Origin: Amoebidium appalachense
Lineage: Eukaryota > Ichthyosporea
DNA length: 64,000 nucleotides
NCBI GenBank assembly: GCA_963693365.1
Contig: CAVNZM010000002.1
Span: forward strand, 15,314,001 to 15,378,000
Direction: 5' to 3'
Shown: piece by piece, positions 1-11,261 of the stretch
Layout of the letters: every line of letters starts with the position of its first letter
Position numbering within the stretch: position 1 is the stretch's first letter
Notes under the pieces: generated by a model
Seen by the model: only the letters and a program-made list of their open reading frames with translations
The model's database searches: none
Told to the model about the DNA's origin: nothing
Made by a program: the position numbers and the translations under genes

Positions 1-345
<345 letters not shown>

Positions 346-653
346 AAACAGAGGTGTGTTTTTTGGAAAGCCTTGGAGGGGCAGGCGGGGGAGCCTGTCA
401 GTCAGCACGCGTGGGCAGAGCAGTTCTTCAAAAGCAAGCCTGTGTTTATTACGTGCATTTTAATTAGTGTTTGAAGCTGTCCACTACAAGTGGCACAGAG
501 AGACTGCTACAAGCAGCCTATGACTCTCTTATAATTTAATTGTATGCTAGAAACATCGAGATCTAAAGCTATCTGTGTACAAATCTCATTCGCGTAGCCA
601 TCATTACATATTTCACCCACAAATCACGCATCTGCTACCTCACCAATTGCAAC
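346..653 (-). other. 3' flank of inverted Cys-rich gene copy
   Basis: Read on the minus strand, this region matches the sequence just after the stop codons of the two direct copies (4359-4650 and 10970-11261), including the shared segment around the stop and a block about 'ttcaaacacta'. It holds one version of the 61-bp unit that is tandemly doubled in the direct copies. No gene seen. Confidence 0.75.
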
Positions 654-1454
654 TTACGGCTCTTCCACCCCATCTGTTGGCAGATCCTCGTCACCCACAG
701 CAACCCCCTCGACATCATCAACATTATCAGCAGGTACAGCAGCGGGCGATGGGGCCAAACCCGCGGGACTCTGAGCAGAGGGTGATGCGCTGACCGAATC
801 GGAAGCAGTAATAGGTGCAGGGCGCGAAACAGTGGGTGGGGCCGGAGCATCCACGGGGGCAGCAGCACCATCCACCAAATCGACCACCTCGACGTCATTC
901 CCCGCCAGGTCGGTCACAGGCTCAGGGACACTGGCGGGTGCGGGTGCTGGCTGGGAAACAACCACATTGCGTGCGGGGGCAGGTGCAGGTTTTCTGGCCG
1001 GGCGGGGCACGGAGGTGGGGTTGTCAGCACAGCAGCCACGGGCCCAGCCCTTCCAGCCCTGGCCGGCAGGGCACGTGGGCACGGCGCAGCAGCGACCCGT
1101 GCGTGGGTCCCACGTCTGGTTGATCGGGCAGTCGTTCTTGCAGCAGCCGGACGCCCAGCCCTTCCAGGCGTGGCCCGGCGCACACTCGGGAATGGCGCGG
1201 CAGCCCGTGCGCCACTGCCACTGGCCCTGAGGGCACGACCCCCACAGGTTGGCGCCTGCTGGCTTCACCCCCCATGGGCCCCAGTTGCTGCCCCAGTTCC
1301 AGCCCCAGTTATTGGCCGCGGGGGCGCTGGTGGTCTTGGTTGTGACCGTAGCGGTGTTGGACGGGTTCCATCCCCACCACGTGTTGGGACCCTACGTGGC
1401 CTCTGTCTGGTGGGCTGTGAGGGCCAAAAGAGCGCCGACGAGGATGGGCTGCAT
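654..1454 (-). pseudogene. Trp/Cys-rich secreted protein, copy 1 with premature TAG
   Basis: This is the inverted copy of the genes at 3564-4358 and 10175-10969. The start ATG is at 1454 and the first 20 codons give the same signal peptide with one difference (ILVG versus ILLG). Codon 21 is TAG (1394-1392) where the other copies have TGG (Trp). The rest of the frame stays open to 654, keeping all Cys-rich repeats and the Ala/Pro-rich tail. The C-terminus also differs: it ends DGVEEP through an insertion of roughly 40 nt before the stop seen in the other copies. TAG is used as a true stop elsewhere in this window (for example at 46411), so recoding is unlikely. It is either a recent pseudogene, a read-through gene or a base error. 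Confidence 0.85.
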
Positions 1455-1628
1455 AATTTTTGTGTGTTTAGCGCAGGAGTATTTTCTGTGCGGATGTGTG
1501 TCGAATTTATAACTAGCCAGCGAGTGTGCAAGGCGGATAAGATATGTTCCGGAAGGCGATGAGCTGAATGCGGTCACAGTGTGTACTGCTGGGGCGTTGA
1601 ACTGAGGGGGTTGATCGTGCTTGTAAAG

Positions 1629-1636
1629 TTTATATA
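1629..1636 (-). promoter_or_regulatory. TATA box of copy 1
   Basis: Minus-strand TATATAAA lies about 175 nt upstream of the copy 1 ATG, similar in placement to the TATATAAAT of the two direct copies (about 150 nt upstream). Seen by sequence only. Confidence 0.5.
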
Positions 1637-1689
1637 CTTGCAGGAATGTTACAGGAAGTGTGACGCTTCACGGTGATTGGATTTGCCGA

Positions 1690-1880
1690 ATAAGACCTTA
1701 GACGTAGTCTCCAAGGCTATGTACCCGCTGGCTTAGCCCTACGTGTCGTAACGAGAAACTCTGCCAAGGGGTATTTATGATTGGTCCAGATCGAATCCGG
1801 TTCGATCCGATTAGCCATATAAGGAAACTGCAAAAAACCGTTTTTACGAAAGGTAGCCCTACGTATGTGGCCTGGGCGGG
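1690..1880. repeat. Dispersed repeat family, 1.7-kb copy
   Basis: It contains 'tctccaaggctatgtaccc' followed by a segment with 'attggtccagatcgaatccg' and 'aaaccgtttttacgaaagg'. The same blocks recur at 16576-16870 (there as an inverted pair) and the first block again at 19437. This is most likely a non-autonomous DNA element. Confidence 0.65.
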
Positions 1881-2835
1881 CCCTACTACGCTGCGGGGGC
1901 GTGTCCCGCCGTGTCTATGAAGCCGTATCAACGTTAGGCTAATCAAATCGCTGAAAGCTGTATTTAATCCGTATTAACAAATCCGAAAGCTTCAATTTTA
2001 AAGTCAAGCATAACGATTAGTTATTTAAAACACCTGGGCGAGCGGATCATTTGGTTTGTTTTACTAGGGAAAGCTGGGTCGTTGTGCGAACTTGCCAAAT
2101 TAAGTCAAGAGGAGAGGTGGGTAAGGCCATGCGCAGGCTGCAGCAGGCCGGCCGGCCGCGAACTTCAAAAGCACACAAGGTCACCGTACTGATAGTCTTA
2201 CATCAGATACCCTTACTTGTGCCATCCACTGTTAGTGTTGGAGCGCAAAGCTGTAGCGGCGCCAACCTGCGGCAACAACTGCTCACTGCCCGCAATGCGC
2301 GATTGGCAGAATCGACTTGCGCAAGCATGACATCAGGGTCTCTGCCGCCCAGCGAGATCGCATTATAAAGATCGACTGATCTTTAACTAACCATTGCTTG
2401 TAAAACCAGATCCGATTACGCGCGACCCAACTTTGTCTAGCGCCTGCGGCAACATACAAGGAGAGCCGCAGGGAGACAGCACTCTAAGTGACTAGCTACT
2501 TAGACATGTGATTGGCCAAGAATTCTGTCTATGTACACTACCGGGTCGCCCCCCGGCGCCCCGGCCAGGGTAGTCACAGCCATAATTATCCCTACACACA
2601 AAATACTTTCTGGTTTTGAGCTATCACTATCAATATTTATAATTTCATAAGATTAAATTAAAGCTTCAGGTGCTAACATATATAGTGGCTATTCAATGAG
2701 GGTCAGCCTGGAGTCACCTGGGAATTTACATGTGATGCGCATCGGAAATCGGATTGGATGTTAGAAACATTGTTTATTCATTGGTATGCATCTTGATTAA
2801 ATGTTCGAGTCATCGATTCGTCGAACTGCTGGACT

Positions 2836-2836
<1 letters not shown>
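1881..2836. other. Intergenic, no gene recognised
   Basis: No convincing coding sequence. An open frame at 2051-2368 (105 codons) has no domain, signal or homologue I recognise. The segment 2463-2500 ('gccgcagggagacagcactc') recurs at 19499-19525, so part of this stretch is repeat-derived. Confidence 0.6.

Positions 2837-2914
<78 letters not shown>
2837..2914. repeat. Compound poly-C/poly-A tract, C49 A29
   Basis: An uninterrupted run of about 49 C passes directly into about 29 A. It is the longest of several 5'-C(n)A(n)-3' tracts in the window. Confidence 0.95.
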
Positions 2915-2917
<3 letters not shown>

Positions 2918-3409
2918 CCCCAACGGATTCCCGATTTGTCGAGATATTTCGACGAATCGATGACTTGAACCTTTAGCCTATCCACGATGCATACCATTGA
3001 ATAACCAAACGAACGTTCGTCCAATCCCATGTCCAATCCGATTTCATACTCGCATACTGAGTCGCATGGAGTGTGATGACTCACTTCAGAGAGTAGGCTA
3101 TCGTTCAAACTTCGACTACGAAGAGTCTGAATATTAAAGAGGACGTGCCGTAGGTGTGTTAGCACGTGAACCTTTATTTTGCTTTTCATTCAACATGTAT
3201 ATAGCCTATTGATAGGGATAGCTCGAAAGGCCAGAAAAACTGTATATTGTGTCTGTGACTCTGTGTTTGGCTCAAATTGCCAATGAGTGAATGGACACAG
3301 AATAGCGTGTCGTCCAATCACTGAATTCATCAAACTTTCGGCTAATCAAATGTTTCAGACCTTCAAGTCCTCACATCCAATCATCGCGAACCTTTACACT
3401 TCGTGAAAG

Positions 3410-3418
3410 TATATAAAT
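3410..3418 (+). promoter_or_regulatory. TATA box of copy 2
   Basis: TATATAAAT lies 154 nt upstream of the ATG at 3564, within the block that is identical between the two direct copies. The transcription start would be expected near 3440. Confidence 0.6.
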
Positions 3419-3563
3419 GCCCTCAGAGCTCAGTTCAAACACAACAGCATTCCAAACGTATCTTCGACGTTTATAATTAGCCGTACTGCACACTCACCGG
3501 CTAATAGTTATAAATTCAGCACATTTTCGCACATATAGTAATCCTGCGCTACACACAAAAACC

Positions 3564-4358
3564 ATGCAGCCCATCCTCCTCGGCGCTCTTTTGGCCCTCA
3601 CAGCCCACCAGACAGAGGCCACGTGGGGTCCCAACACGTGGTGGGGATGGAACCCGTCCAACACCGCGACGGTCACAACCAAGACCACCAGCGCCCCCGC
3701 GGCCAATAACTGGGGCTGGAACTGGGGCAGCAACTGGGGCCCATGGGGGGTGAAGCCAGCCGGCGCCAACCTGTGGGGGTCGTGCCCTCAGGGCCAGTGG
3801 CAGTGGCGCACGGGCTGCCGAGCCATCCCCGAGTGTGCGCCCGGCCAGGCCTGGAAGGGCTGGGCGTCCGGCTGCTGCAAGAACGACTGCCCGATCAATC
3901 AGACGTGGGACCCACGCACCGGCCGCTGCTGCGCCGTGCCCACGTGCCCTGCCGGCCAGGGCTGGAAGGGCTGGGCCCGTGGCTGCTGTGCTGACAACCC
4001 CGCCTCCGTGTCCCGCCCGGCCACAAAACCTGCACCTGCCCCCGCACGCAATGTTGTTATTTCCCAGCCAGCACCCGCACCCGCCAGTGCCCCTGAGCCT
4101 GTGACCAACCTGGTTGGGGATGACGTCGAGGTGGTCGATTTGGTGGATGGTGCTGCTGCCCCCGTGAATGCTCCGGCCCCACCTGCTGTGGTTCGCCCTG
4201 CACCTCTTCCCGCTTCTGATTCCGTCAGCGCGCCACGCCCTGCTCAGGTTCCCGTGGGTTTGGCCCCATCCCCTGCTGCTGCGCCTGCTGATATCGATAA
4301 TTTTGATGTTGTCGACGGGGTTGCTGTGGTTGACGAGGATCTGCCAACAGATGCGTGA
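3564..4358 (+). CDS. Secreted Trp/Cys-rich repeat protein, copy 2
   Basis: 264 aa, apparently single exon, ATG in the context accATGc. Residues 1-20 form a signal peptide ending near QTEAT. A Trp/Asn/Thr-rich linker (about 21-70) follows. Then come four short repeats of the type C-P-x-G-Q-x-W-x(4-6)-G-C-C (about 72-145), for example 'CAPGQAWKGWASGCC' and 'CPAGQGWKGWARGCC'. The C-terminal half (about 150-264) is Ala/Pro/Val-rich with acidic patches, resembling a disordered wall or mucin-like stalk. I do not recognise the family; a carbohydrate- or chitin-binding role is a guess from the Trp/Cys pattern. It is identical in sequence to the protein at 10175-10969, and a third copy (654-1454) is interrupted. 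Confidence 0.85.
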   Translation: MQPILLGALLALTAHQTEATWGPNTWWGWNPSNTATVTTKTTSAPAANNWGWNWGSNWGPWGVKPAGANLWGSCPQGQWQWRTGCRAIPECAPGQAWKGWASGCCKNDCPINQTWDPRTGRCCAVPTCPAGQGWKGWARGCCADNPASVSRPATKPAPAPARNVVISQPAPAPASAPEPVTNLVGDDVEVVDLVDGAAAPVNAPAPPAVVRPAPLPASDSVSAPRPAQVPVGLAPSPAAAPADIDNFDVVDGVAVVDEDLPTDA

Positions 4359-4435
4359 TTTGTGGGTGAATTACGTAAACCTGGCTACGCGAATGAGATC
4401 TGTACATAGATAAGTGCTTTAGATGTTTCCAGCAT

Positions 4436-4557
4436 ACCAATAGTAATTAATATAAGGGAGTCAAAGACTGCTTGAAGCAGTTTCTCTGTGCCACTTACCA
4501 ATAGTAATTAATATAAGGGAGTCAAAGACTGCTTGAAGCAGTTTCTCTGTGCCACTT
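4436..4557 (+). repeat. 61-bp tandem duplication in 3' flank, copy 2
   Basis: Two exact 61-bp units (4436-4496 and 4497-4557) start 'accaatagtaattaatataa' and end 'ccactt'. The same doubled unit is in copy 3; the inverted copy 1 appears to have a single unit, so the doubling predates the copy 2/copy 3 split. Confidence 0.9.
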
Positions 4558-4650
4558 GTAGTGGACAGCTTCAAACACTAACTAAAATGCCCGTAAAAAA
4601 CACAGTCTTGCTTTTGAAGAACAGCTTTGCCCGTGCTAACTGACAGACTG

Positions 4651-5376
4651 CCCCCCCCCCCCCCCCCCCCCCCCTCTTACGGCTTCCCAAAAACACACCT
4701 TGCTCTGTTCCCCAGGTGTTTAGGCATTGTCACATATTGGCAGACACCAGCCTCTCTCTCTCCTCTCTATCGCTCTCTCGCTCCCCCTCCCCCCCATCCC
4801 TCCCCCCCAAGGCCTCTACCCTTCCTTTTCTCTCTTCCCCCCTTCGACTCTCTCCTGAATGTTTCTCCTCTCTCAGAGAGTCTCTCTATGTCTTTCTCTC
4901 TCTCTCTCCCTCCACCCCTCCCCCCCCCTTCTATCTCTATCTCTTTCTATATCCTTCACTCTATCTCTCTCTCTATCTCTCCCGAACTCCCCGACCCCGT
5001 ACCCCACCCCCAGCTCTAGATCTCTTTCTCTTGCCCCCCCCCCCCCCCCCTCCCCCCCCCGCCGCCGCCTCTCTCCCTCCCCCCTCCTCCCTCTCTCTCC
5101 TTCTTCCTCTCTCTCTCTCTCCTCCTCCTCCCCGACCCCGTACCCCACCCCCAGCTCTAGATCTCTTTCTCTTGCCCCCCCCCCCCCCCCCCTCCCCCCC
5201 CCGCCGCCGCCTCTCTCCCTCCCCCTCCTCCCTCTCTCTCCCGCTTCCTCTCTCTCTCTCTCCTCCTCCTCCCCTTCCCCCCGCCTCTCTCTCTCTCCCC
5301 CTCCCCCACATCTCCCCCCACCTCCCTTCTCCCTCTCGCTCGATCCCCCCCCTCCCCCCCCTCCTTTCCCCCTCAG
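4651..5376 (+). repeat. Pyrimidine tract: poly-C, (CT)n and tandem 120-bp blocks
   Basis: C24 at 4651-4674 is followed by CT-rich sequence. Two tandem blocks, about 4995-5110 and 5130-5260, each begin 'ccgaccccgtaccccacccc' and contain 'gctctagatctctttctctt' and 'gccgccgcctctctccctcc'. The long frames through it encode only Ser/Leu/Pro repeats. It may serve as the polypyrimidine tract upstream of the Cys-rich exon that follows. Confidence 0.8.
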
Positions 5377-5878
5377 ATACCATCCCTCCTTTTCTTCGAG
5401 ACTCCAACTACCCCTCCTCCCTGACGACGTACGGGTCCCTCTCTCTGCTGCCTTTGCCGCCCTCGCTGTCGCCAGCACAGCCGATGCGGCACGCTGCGAG
5501 ACCACGTCCTCTTTTGTCGCATGCGACAGCAAAGTGGACTGCAACGTCTACAACAAGGACCCCAAGACCCACGGCACCATGCGCTGCAAGCCCCGCACAG
5601 CAGCCACCACCCAGCCCTGCACCGTCGCCTACTGCTGCGCCGTGCCGCCCTCCTACGTGCCCTGCAACACGGTCGTCACGTGTCTGCCGGGGTCCACATA
5701 CGTGAAAGACCCCAAGACAGGCGGCGTGCTGCGCTGCAAGCCCCGGCCCGACTCCAAAGAGCACTGCATATATGACTACTGCTGCAAGCCATTCTACTAC
5801 AACTCACCCCCCCCCAAAAAAAAAGAAAAAGAAAAGAAACGAGGATTCGCCAAATCAGTAGATAACTTGAATGTTTGA
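5377..5878 (+). CDS. Cys-rich secreted protein, 5' end unresolved
   Basis: The open frame encodes an Ala-rich hydrophobic stretch ending ASTADA, like the end of a signal peptide, then a Cys-rich domain with two repeats of about 45 aa. Each repeat has a DPKT-x-G-x-(M/L)-RCKPR core and ends in a YCC doublet. The C-terminus is basic (KKKEKEKKRG) because the frame runs through a C9A9 tract, so the natural end could lie elsewhere. The start is uncertain: acceptor-like sites occur at 5376 (ccctcag) and near 5479 (cagcacag), and no convincing initiator exon was found in the pyrimidine-rich DNA upstream. The matching position in the duplicated block (about 12.2 kb) lacks this exon, so it was gained or lost after duplication. 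Family not recognised. Confidence 0.55.
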
Positions 5879-6987
5879 AAAAACTAACTCGTTTATTCAG
5901 TCTCGCTAGCAATATTAGTACAGTAAAACACACCGCCGACAACCCCAATGGAGCATGCAGTTTGCAACAATGTTATACAAAATCACGATAACGCCGGACC
6001 ACGTTGAGCGTGGAAATCAACGATCATCCTTCTTTAAAGAAAAAAAAAGATAACCACCTGAAACAAGATGCTGTGTTTTGCTAAGTGACCACGGTCTTGC
6101 AAGTAGTATGCATCATTAATGCACAAATTTAAACTTTTAGACATAACCGTGTGCCACCTTATGCAAGTATACTTTTATCTCAAGCTTGCACATAATAATA
6201 GGCACTGCTTGATGGGAGTTTGAAAAAGAAAGACGACGGCGGGTTAAAGGCTATGTACGGGTGGGGTTGGAAGGGGGGGAAAGGGGAGGGGAGGGAGGGG
6301 GGGGGGGGAGCAAAACCTAGAGACATAGCTTCCCCCACAAGCACACAAACACACATGTGCACGCGCACACGCCTGCACCGCTGTAAACAGTTGAGCTAGT
6401 TAGGATAAGGCAGAGAACAACTGAATCAAATAAAGACAGAGAACGGGTAGTAAGGCACACGCGGCCAGGTTACTTTTACTGTGGGCCGACTCAGTCTGTC
6501 TAGCTGAAGTGATCCCCCGTACTGGGACGGCTTTCTTATATAGCCCCCAGGTTTCGGATTAAGGCCCAGGATTGGTTCATCCGCGGCCAGCGCGGGTGGC
6601 AACATGCCATTCGTGATTATTATGGTGCGGTCCGAGCCAGTCAGACCTTTGTCCTATTTATGCAAACCGTATTGGTTCACTTCGTTTATGTGGTATGCAG
6701 CGGAAGAACCATATATGGTTCACTTCTTAGGTCAGAGTGTTTCCGATTGGTGCAGACATAATATTTATGTGACATTCATGACAAAGCACGAATCTTATGC
6801 TAGTAGATCACATTCTTTAGTAAACATGTACAGTTCATGTGTACAGTTGTTTACAACCGCCACCAGGTGCACAACGGTACAGAGGTGGTTCACTCAAAGG
6901 CCAATCAATTCATGTGCACTGATTAAGAGTCGACAGAAAGATGAAAGTTCTAGTCTACAGCTGAGATTAGGGGAAACCAAAGAAAGC
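5879..6987. other. Intergenic, no gene recognised
   Basis: AT-richer DNA with a G-rich stretch at about 6250-6310. An open frame from 6604 runs about 135 codons before entering poly-G; it has no domain or signal peptide I recognise and its composition is unremarkable, so I do not call it. Confidence 0.5.
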
Positions 6988-7189
6988 CCCGGGGTGTGGG
7001 GTTTTTTTTTTTCTTTGGGGGGGGGGGGGGGGGGGGGGGGGGAGGGGGGGGAGAGGGGAAGGGGGGAGGGGGGAGGGAGGGGGGGGGGGGGGGGGGGGGG
7101 GGGGATGGAAGGTCTGCACGTCCGCGGGTGCACAGCTCAAACAACAGCACGTGGCAGGCTAATTTTTTTGAAAAAAAAAGAGAGAGATC

Positions 7190-7278
<89 letters not shown>

Positions 7279-7286
7279 CGTGCGTG

Positions 7287-7363
<77 letters not shown>

Positions 7364-7590
7364 AGTAGACGTGTGTGTGTGTACACGTGTACGGTGTGTG
7401 CAAGCGCGCACGCGCGCGCGTGTGTGTGTACGGTGTGTGTGTTGCACGTGCGCGAGCGCGTGTGCGAGTGTGTGTACGGTATGTGTGTACGGTGTGTGTG
7501 TTAGGGTAGGTAGGAGGGGGGATGGGGGATGTGAGGATGGAGTGGGGGGGAGGGGGGGGGGGGCATGCGGGTGTGTGTGTGGGGGGGATT
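6988..7590. repeat. T/G tract, poly-G and long (TG)n array
   Basis: T(n)-G(n) transition near 7003-7042, G-rich DNA to about 7104, then a (TG)n array from about 7191 to 7360 with CG-containing variants up to 7500. Frames through it encode Cys-Val or Thr-His repeats only. Confidence 0.95.
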
Positions 7591-8740
7591 TATCATGCAT
7601 ACTGCTATCTCTTTATTTCAAGTTATCCTGTCAGTTGCCCTTCTCTCCGAGTCATACCTGCCAGGGTCCTTCTTCTCACCCGTCGAAAAAGCTACTGGCA
7701 GAGATTTTAATGAGCCTCAGATCCGACTACCTCCGATATCATCCCCTCCCCCCCCCATCTCCCCCCCCCCCCCCCCCCCTCTCTCTCTTTCTCTCCCTCC
7801 CTCCCTCCCTCCTTCCCTCTCTCTCCCTCAATCCCTCTCTCTCTCTCTCTGTCTCTCTCTCTCTGTTGGAATACGTATCGACGTAGGCCAGCAAGAGGCT
7901 TGAAGTATGTGTATGTGTCTTAGCCTTGTTTGTATTCGTGTCTTGTTTTCTCCTTTGTGCTATCTTCATTTTCCCACTTCTCTCTCTCCCCCCCCCCCCC
8001 CCCTCTCCCCCCCCCCCCCCCCCCCCCCCCGTATCTCTCTCTCCCCCTTGTTTCTGTGTGCACAGATATCTGGAGATCTGTGCACACCTGGCTCCCTTGC
8101 CTGTCAGGATGTGTTGTGTTTTACTTGTGTTTGCTCTCCTCTGTTTTACTGTGAGTAAAGTGCTTGGCTAGCTATCCTTGTTGTCTTTGTTTTTAGGTCG
8201 AAATAGGAGTGCTCACCAATAGACACGAGTGAGCCGATCTATAGACCGTGGTGTTGCATTCCTGTCTATTAATATACGTGTTTTGATTGGACACATTAGA
8301 TCCGTTTGAGTTCGTTCAAATAATGTGTCTTCACTCTGAGAGTGTCTGCTATTAGGAAGTATATGTATTTAGATGAGTTTCTTTATAGAGACGAATGTAA
8401 ATATATATGTGTATTAATAGTGACAAGTTGGTTGAGTTACTTAATTTATTTACGTAGAGTTTCCAAATTCTGTTGTGTCGGAAGTTAGAAAGCGTTTCTA
8501 GATTGGAATGTATTGCCCTGTCGCTTGAAGGAACCCGAATGGTTCCCTTCTTTTTGTTGAGATGAGATGATGAATGGGCCAGAACAAAAAGGCCCGAGAG
8601 TGCAATAAACGTCAGTTGTTGCTTGAATCTTTCTCGTGTCGTGAACAACTCCGATTGCCCTCTCCATATTGTGTTTGTCGTGTTTACATGACACCTCTGT
8701 GCTCTCTGCTTCCCTTAGACCCGTACAAAAACAACACAGA
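7591..8740. other. Intergenic, pyrimidine-rich islands, no gene
   Basis: Poly-C and CT islands at 7742-7865 and 7981-8045. The unique sequence between them (8050-8740) shows no frame with a recognisable domain. Confidence 0.6.
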
Positions 8741-9515
<775 letters not shown>

Positions 9516-10020
9516 AGGGGACTATAGCACTGCATGTACGGCAATACCCATCGGACCCGAGAATATTGTCGAAATATTTCGACGAATCGATTGCCTTGAA
9601 CCTTTATCAACGATGCATACCATTGAATAACCAAAGTTTCCAAATGAACGGTCGTCCAATCCGATTTCATACTCGCATGATGACTTGAGAGTGAGTCAGA
9701 TCTCTACTAATCATCTCTACGAAGAATCTGAATATTGGCGGCATGGGCCAGCAAGTAAGGGGACGTGCCGTGGGTGTTGTTAGCACGTGAACCTTTGTTT
9801 TGTTTTCTATTCAACATATACTATAGCCTATTGATGGGGATAGCTCGAAAGGCCGGAAAAACCGTATATTGTGTCTGTGACTCTGTGTTTGGCTCAATAG
9901 ACACAGAATAACGTGTCGTCCAATCACTGAATTCATCAAACTTTCGGGTTTCAGACCTACTGAGAGGCCAAGTGCGTTTCCTCACATCCAATCATCGCGA
10001 ACCTTTACACTTCGTGAAAG

Positions 10021-10029
10021 TATATAAAT
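10021..10029 (+). promoter_or_regulatory. TATA box of copy 3
   Basis: TATATAAAT, 154 nt upstream of the ATG at 10175, at the same place as in copy 2. Confidence 0.6.
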
Positions 10030-10174
10030 GCCCTCAGAGCTCAGTTCAAACACAACAGCATTCCAAACGTATCTTCGACGTTTATAATTAGCCGTACTGC
10101 ACACTCACCGGCTAATAGTTATAAATTCAGCACATTTTCGCACATATAGTAATCCTGCGCTACACACAAAAACC

Positions 10175-10969
10175 ATGCAGCCCATCCTCCTCGGCGCTCT
10201 TTTGGCCCTCACAGCCCACCAGACAGAGGCCACGTGGGGTCCCAACACGTGGTGGGGATGGAACCCGTCCAACACCGCGACGGTCACAACCAAGACCACC
10301 AGCGCCCCCGCGGCCAATAACTGGGGCTGGAACTGGGGCAGCAACTGGGGCCCATGGGGGGTGAAGCCAGCCGGCGCCAACCTGTGGGGGTCGTGCCCTC
10401 AGGGCCAGTGGCAGTGGCGCACGGGCTGCCGAGCCATCCCCGAGTGTGCGCCCGGCCAGGCCTGGAAGGGCTGGGCGTCCGGCTGCTGCAAGAACGACTG
10501 CCCGATCAATCAGACGTGGGACCCACGCACCGGCCGCTGCTGCGCCGTGCCCACGTGCCCTGCCGGCCAGGGCTGGAAGGGCTGGGCCCGTGGCTGCTGT
10601 GCTGACAACCCCGCCTCCGTGTCCCGCCCGGCCACAAAACCTGCACCTGCCCCCGCACGCAATGTTGTTATTTCCCAGCCAGCACCCGCACCCGCCAGTG
10701 CCCCTGAGCCTGTGACCAACCTGGTTGGGGATGACGTCGAGGTGGTCGATTTGGTGGATGGTGCTGCTGCCCCCGTGAATGCTCCGGCCCCACCTGCTGT
10801 GGTTCGCCCTGCACCTCTTCCCGCTTCTGATTCCGTCAGCGCGCCACGCCCTGCTCAGGTTCCCGTGGGTTTGGCCCCATCCCCTGCTGCTGCGCCTGCT
10901 GATATCGATAATTTTGATGTTGTCGACGGGGTTGCTGTGGTTGACGAGGATCTGCCAACAGATGCGTGA
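10175..10969 (+). CDS. Secreted Trp/Cys-rich repeat protein, copy 3
   Basis: 264 aa, the same protein as the gene at 3564-4358: signal peptide 1-20, Trp/Asn/Thr linker, four Cys-rich repeats of the C-P-x-G-Q-x-W type, Ala/Pro/Val-rich tail. I see no nucleotide difference from copy 2 across the coding region. Two intact identical copies may serve dosage, or the second may be an assembly duplicate, although the diverged upstream flank argues for two real loci. Confidence 0.85.
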   Translation: MQPILLGALLALTAHQTEATWGPNTWWGWNPSNTATVTTKTTSAPAANNWGWNWGSNWGPWGVKPAGANLWGSCPQGQWQWRTGCRAIPECAPGQAWKGWASGCCKNDCPINQTWDPRTGRCCAVPTCPAGQGWKGWARGCCADNPASVSRPATKPAPAPARNVVISQPAPAPASAPEPVTNLVGDDVEVVDLVDGAAAPVNAPAPPAVVRPAPLPASDSVSAPRPAQVPVGLAPSPAAAPADIDNFDVVDGVAVVDEDLPTDA

Positions 10970-11046
10970 TTTGTGGGTGAATTACGTAAACCTGGCTACG
11001 CGAATGAGATCTGTACATAGATAAGTGCTTTAGATGTTTCCAGCAT

Positions 11047-11168
11047 ACCAATAGTAATTAATATAAGGGAGTCAAAGACTGCTTGAAGCAGTTTCTCTGT
11101 GCCACTTACCAATAGTAATTAATATAAGGGAGTCAAAGACTGCTTGAAGCAGTTTCTCTGTGCCACTT
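11047..11168 (+). repeat. 61-bp tandem duplication in 3' flank, copy 3
   Basis: The same two 61-bp units as at 4436-4557, shifted by 6611. Confidence 0.9.
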
Positions 11169-11261
11169 GTAGTGGACAGCTTCAAACACTAACTAAAATG
11201 CCCGTAAAAAACACAGTCTTGCTTTTGAAGAACAGCTTTGCCCGTGCTAACTGACAGACTG

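Larger units (their letters stand above)
2938..5110 (+). repeat. Direct duplication unit, left copy
   Basis: This block aligns with 9565-11720 at an offset of 6611 near the gene. Upstream of about 3370 the two copies differ by several indels and substitutions. From the TATA region through the gene, 3' flank and the 24-C homopolymer at 4651-4674 I see no differences. The CT-rich tail is alignable but rearranged. The sharp change in divergence points to recent gene conversion or a very recent duplication. Confidence 0.85.

Noticed and set aside
654-1275. Overlapping antisense and shifted frames over the Cys-rich gene copies (also 3743-4413 and 10354-11024)
   Set aside because: Shadows of the real frame; GC-rich coding DNA keeps other frames open. 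Only the frame with signal peptide and Cys repeats is coherent.
1392-1394. Reassigned TAG codon (alternative genetic code)
   Set aside because: TAG ends several other well-supported genes here (46411, 48213, 55388), so TAG is a stop.
2051-2368. 105-codon open frame
   Set aside because: No family, signal or compositional support; partly repeat-derived surroundings.
6604-7010. Open frame of about 135 codons
   Set aside because: No recognisable domain, runs into poly-G, no splice or promoter support.
7137-7600. Long Thr-His, Cys-Val, Arg-Glu, Ser-Leu and poly-Gly/Pro reading frames here and throughout (for example 8574-9527, 17114-17967, 62146-62928)
   Set aside because: They are translations of (CA)n, (GA)n, (CT)n and homopolymer tracts; open in several frames at once and with no non-repeat domain.
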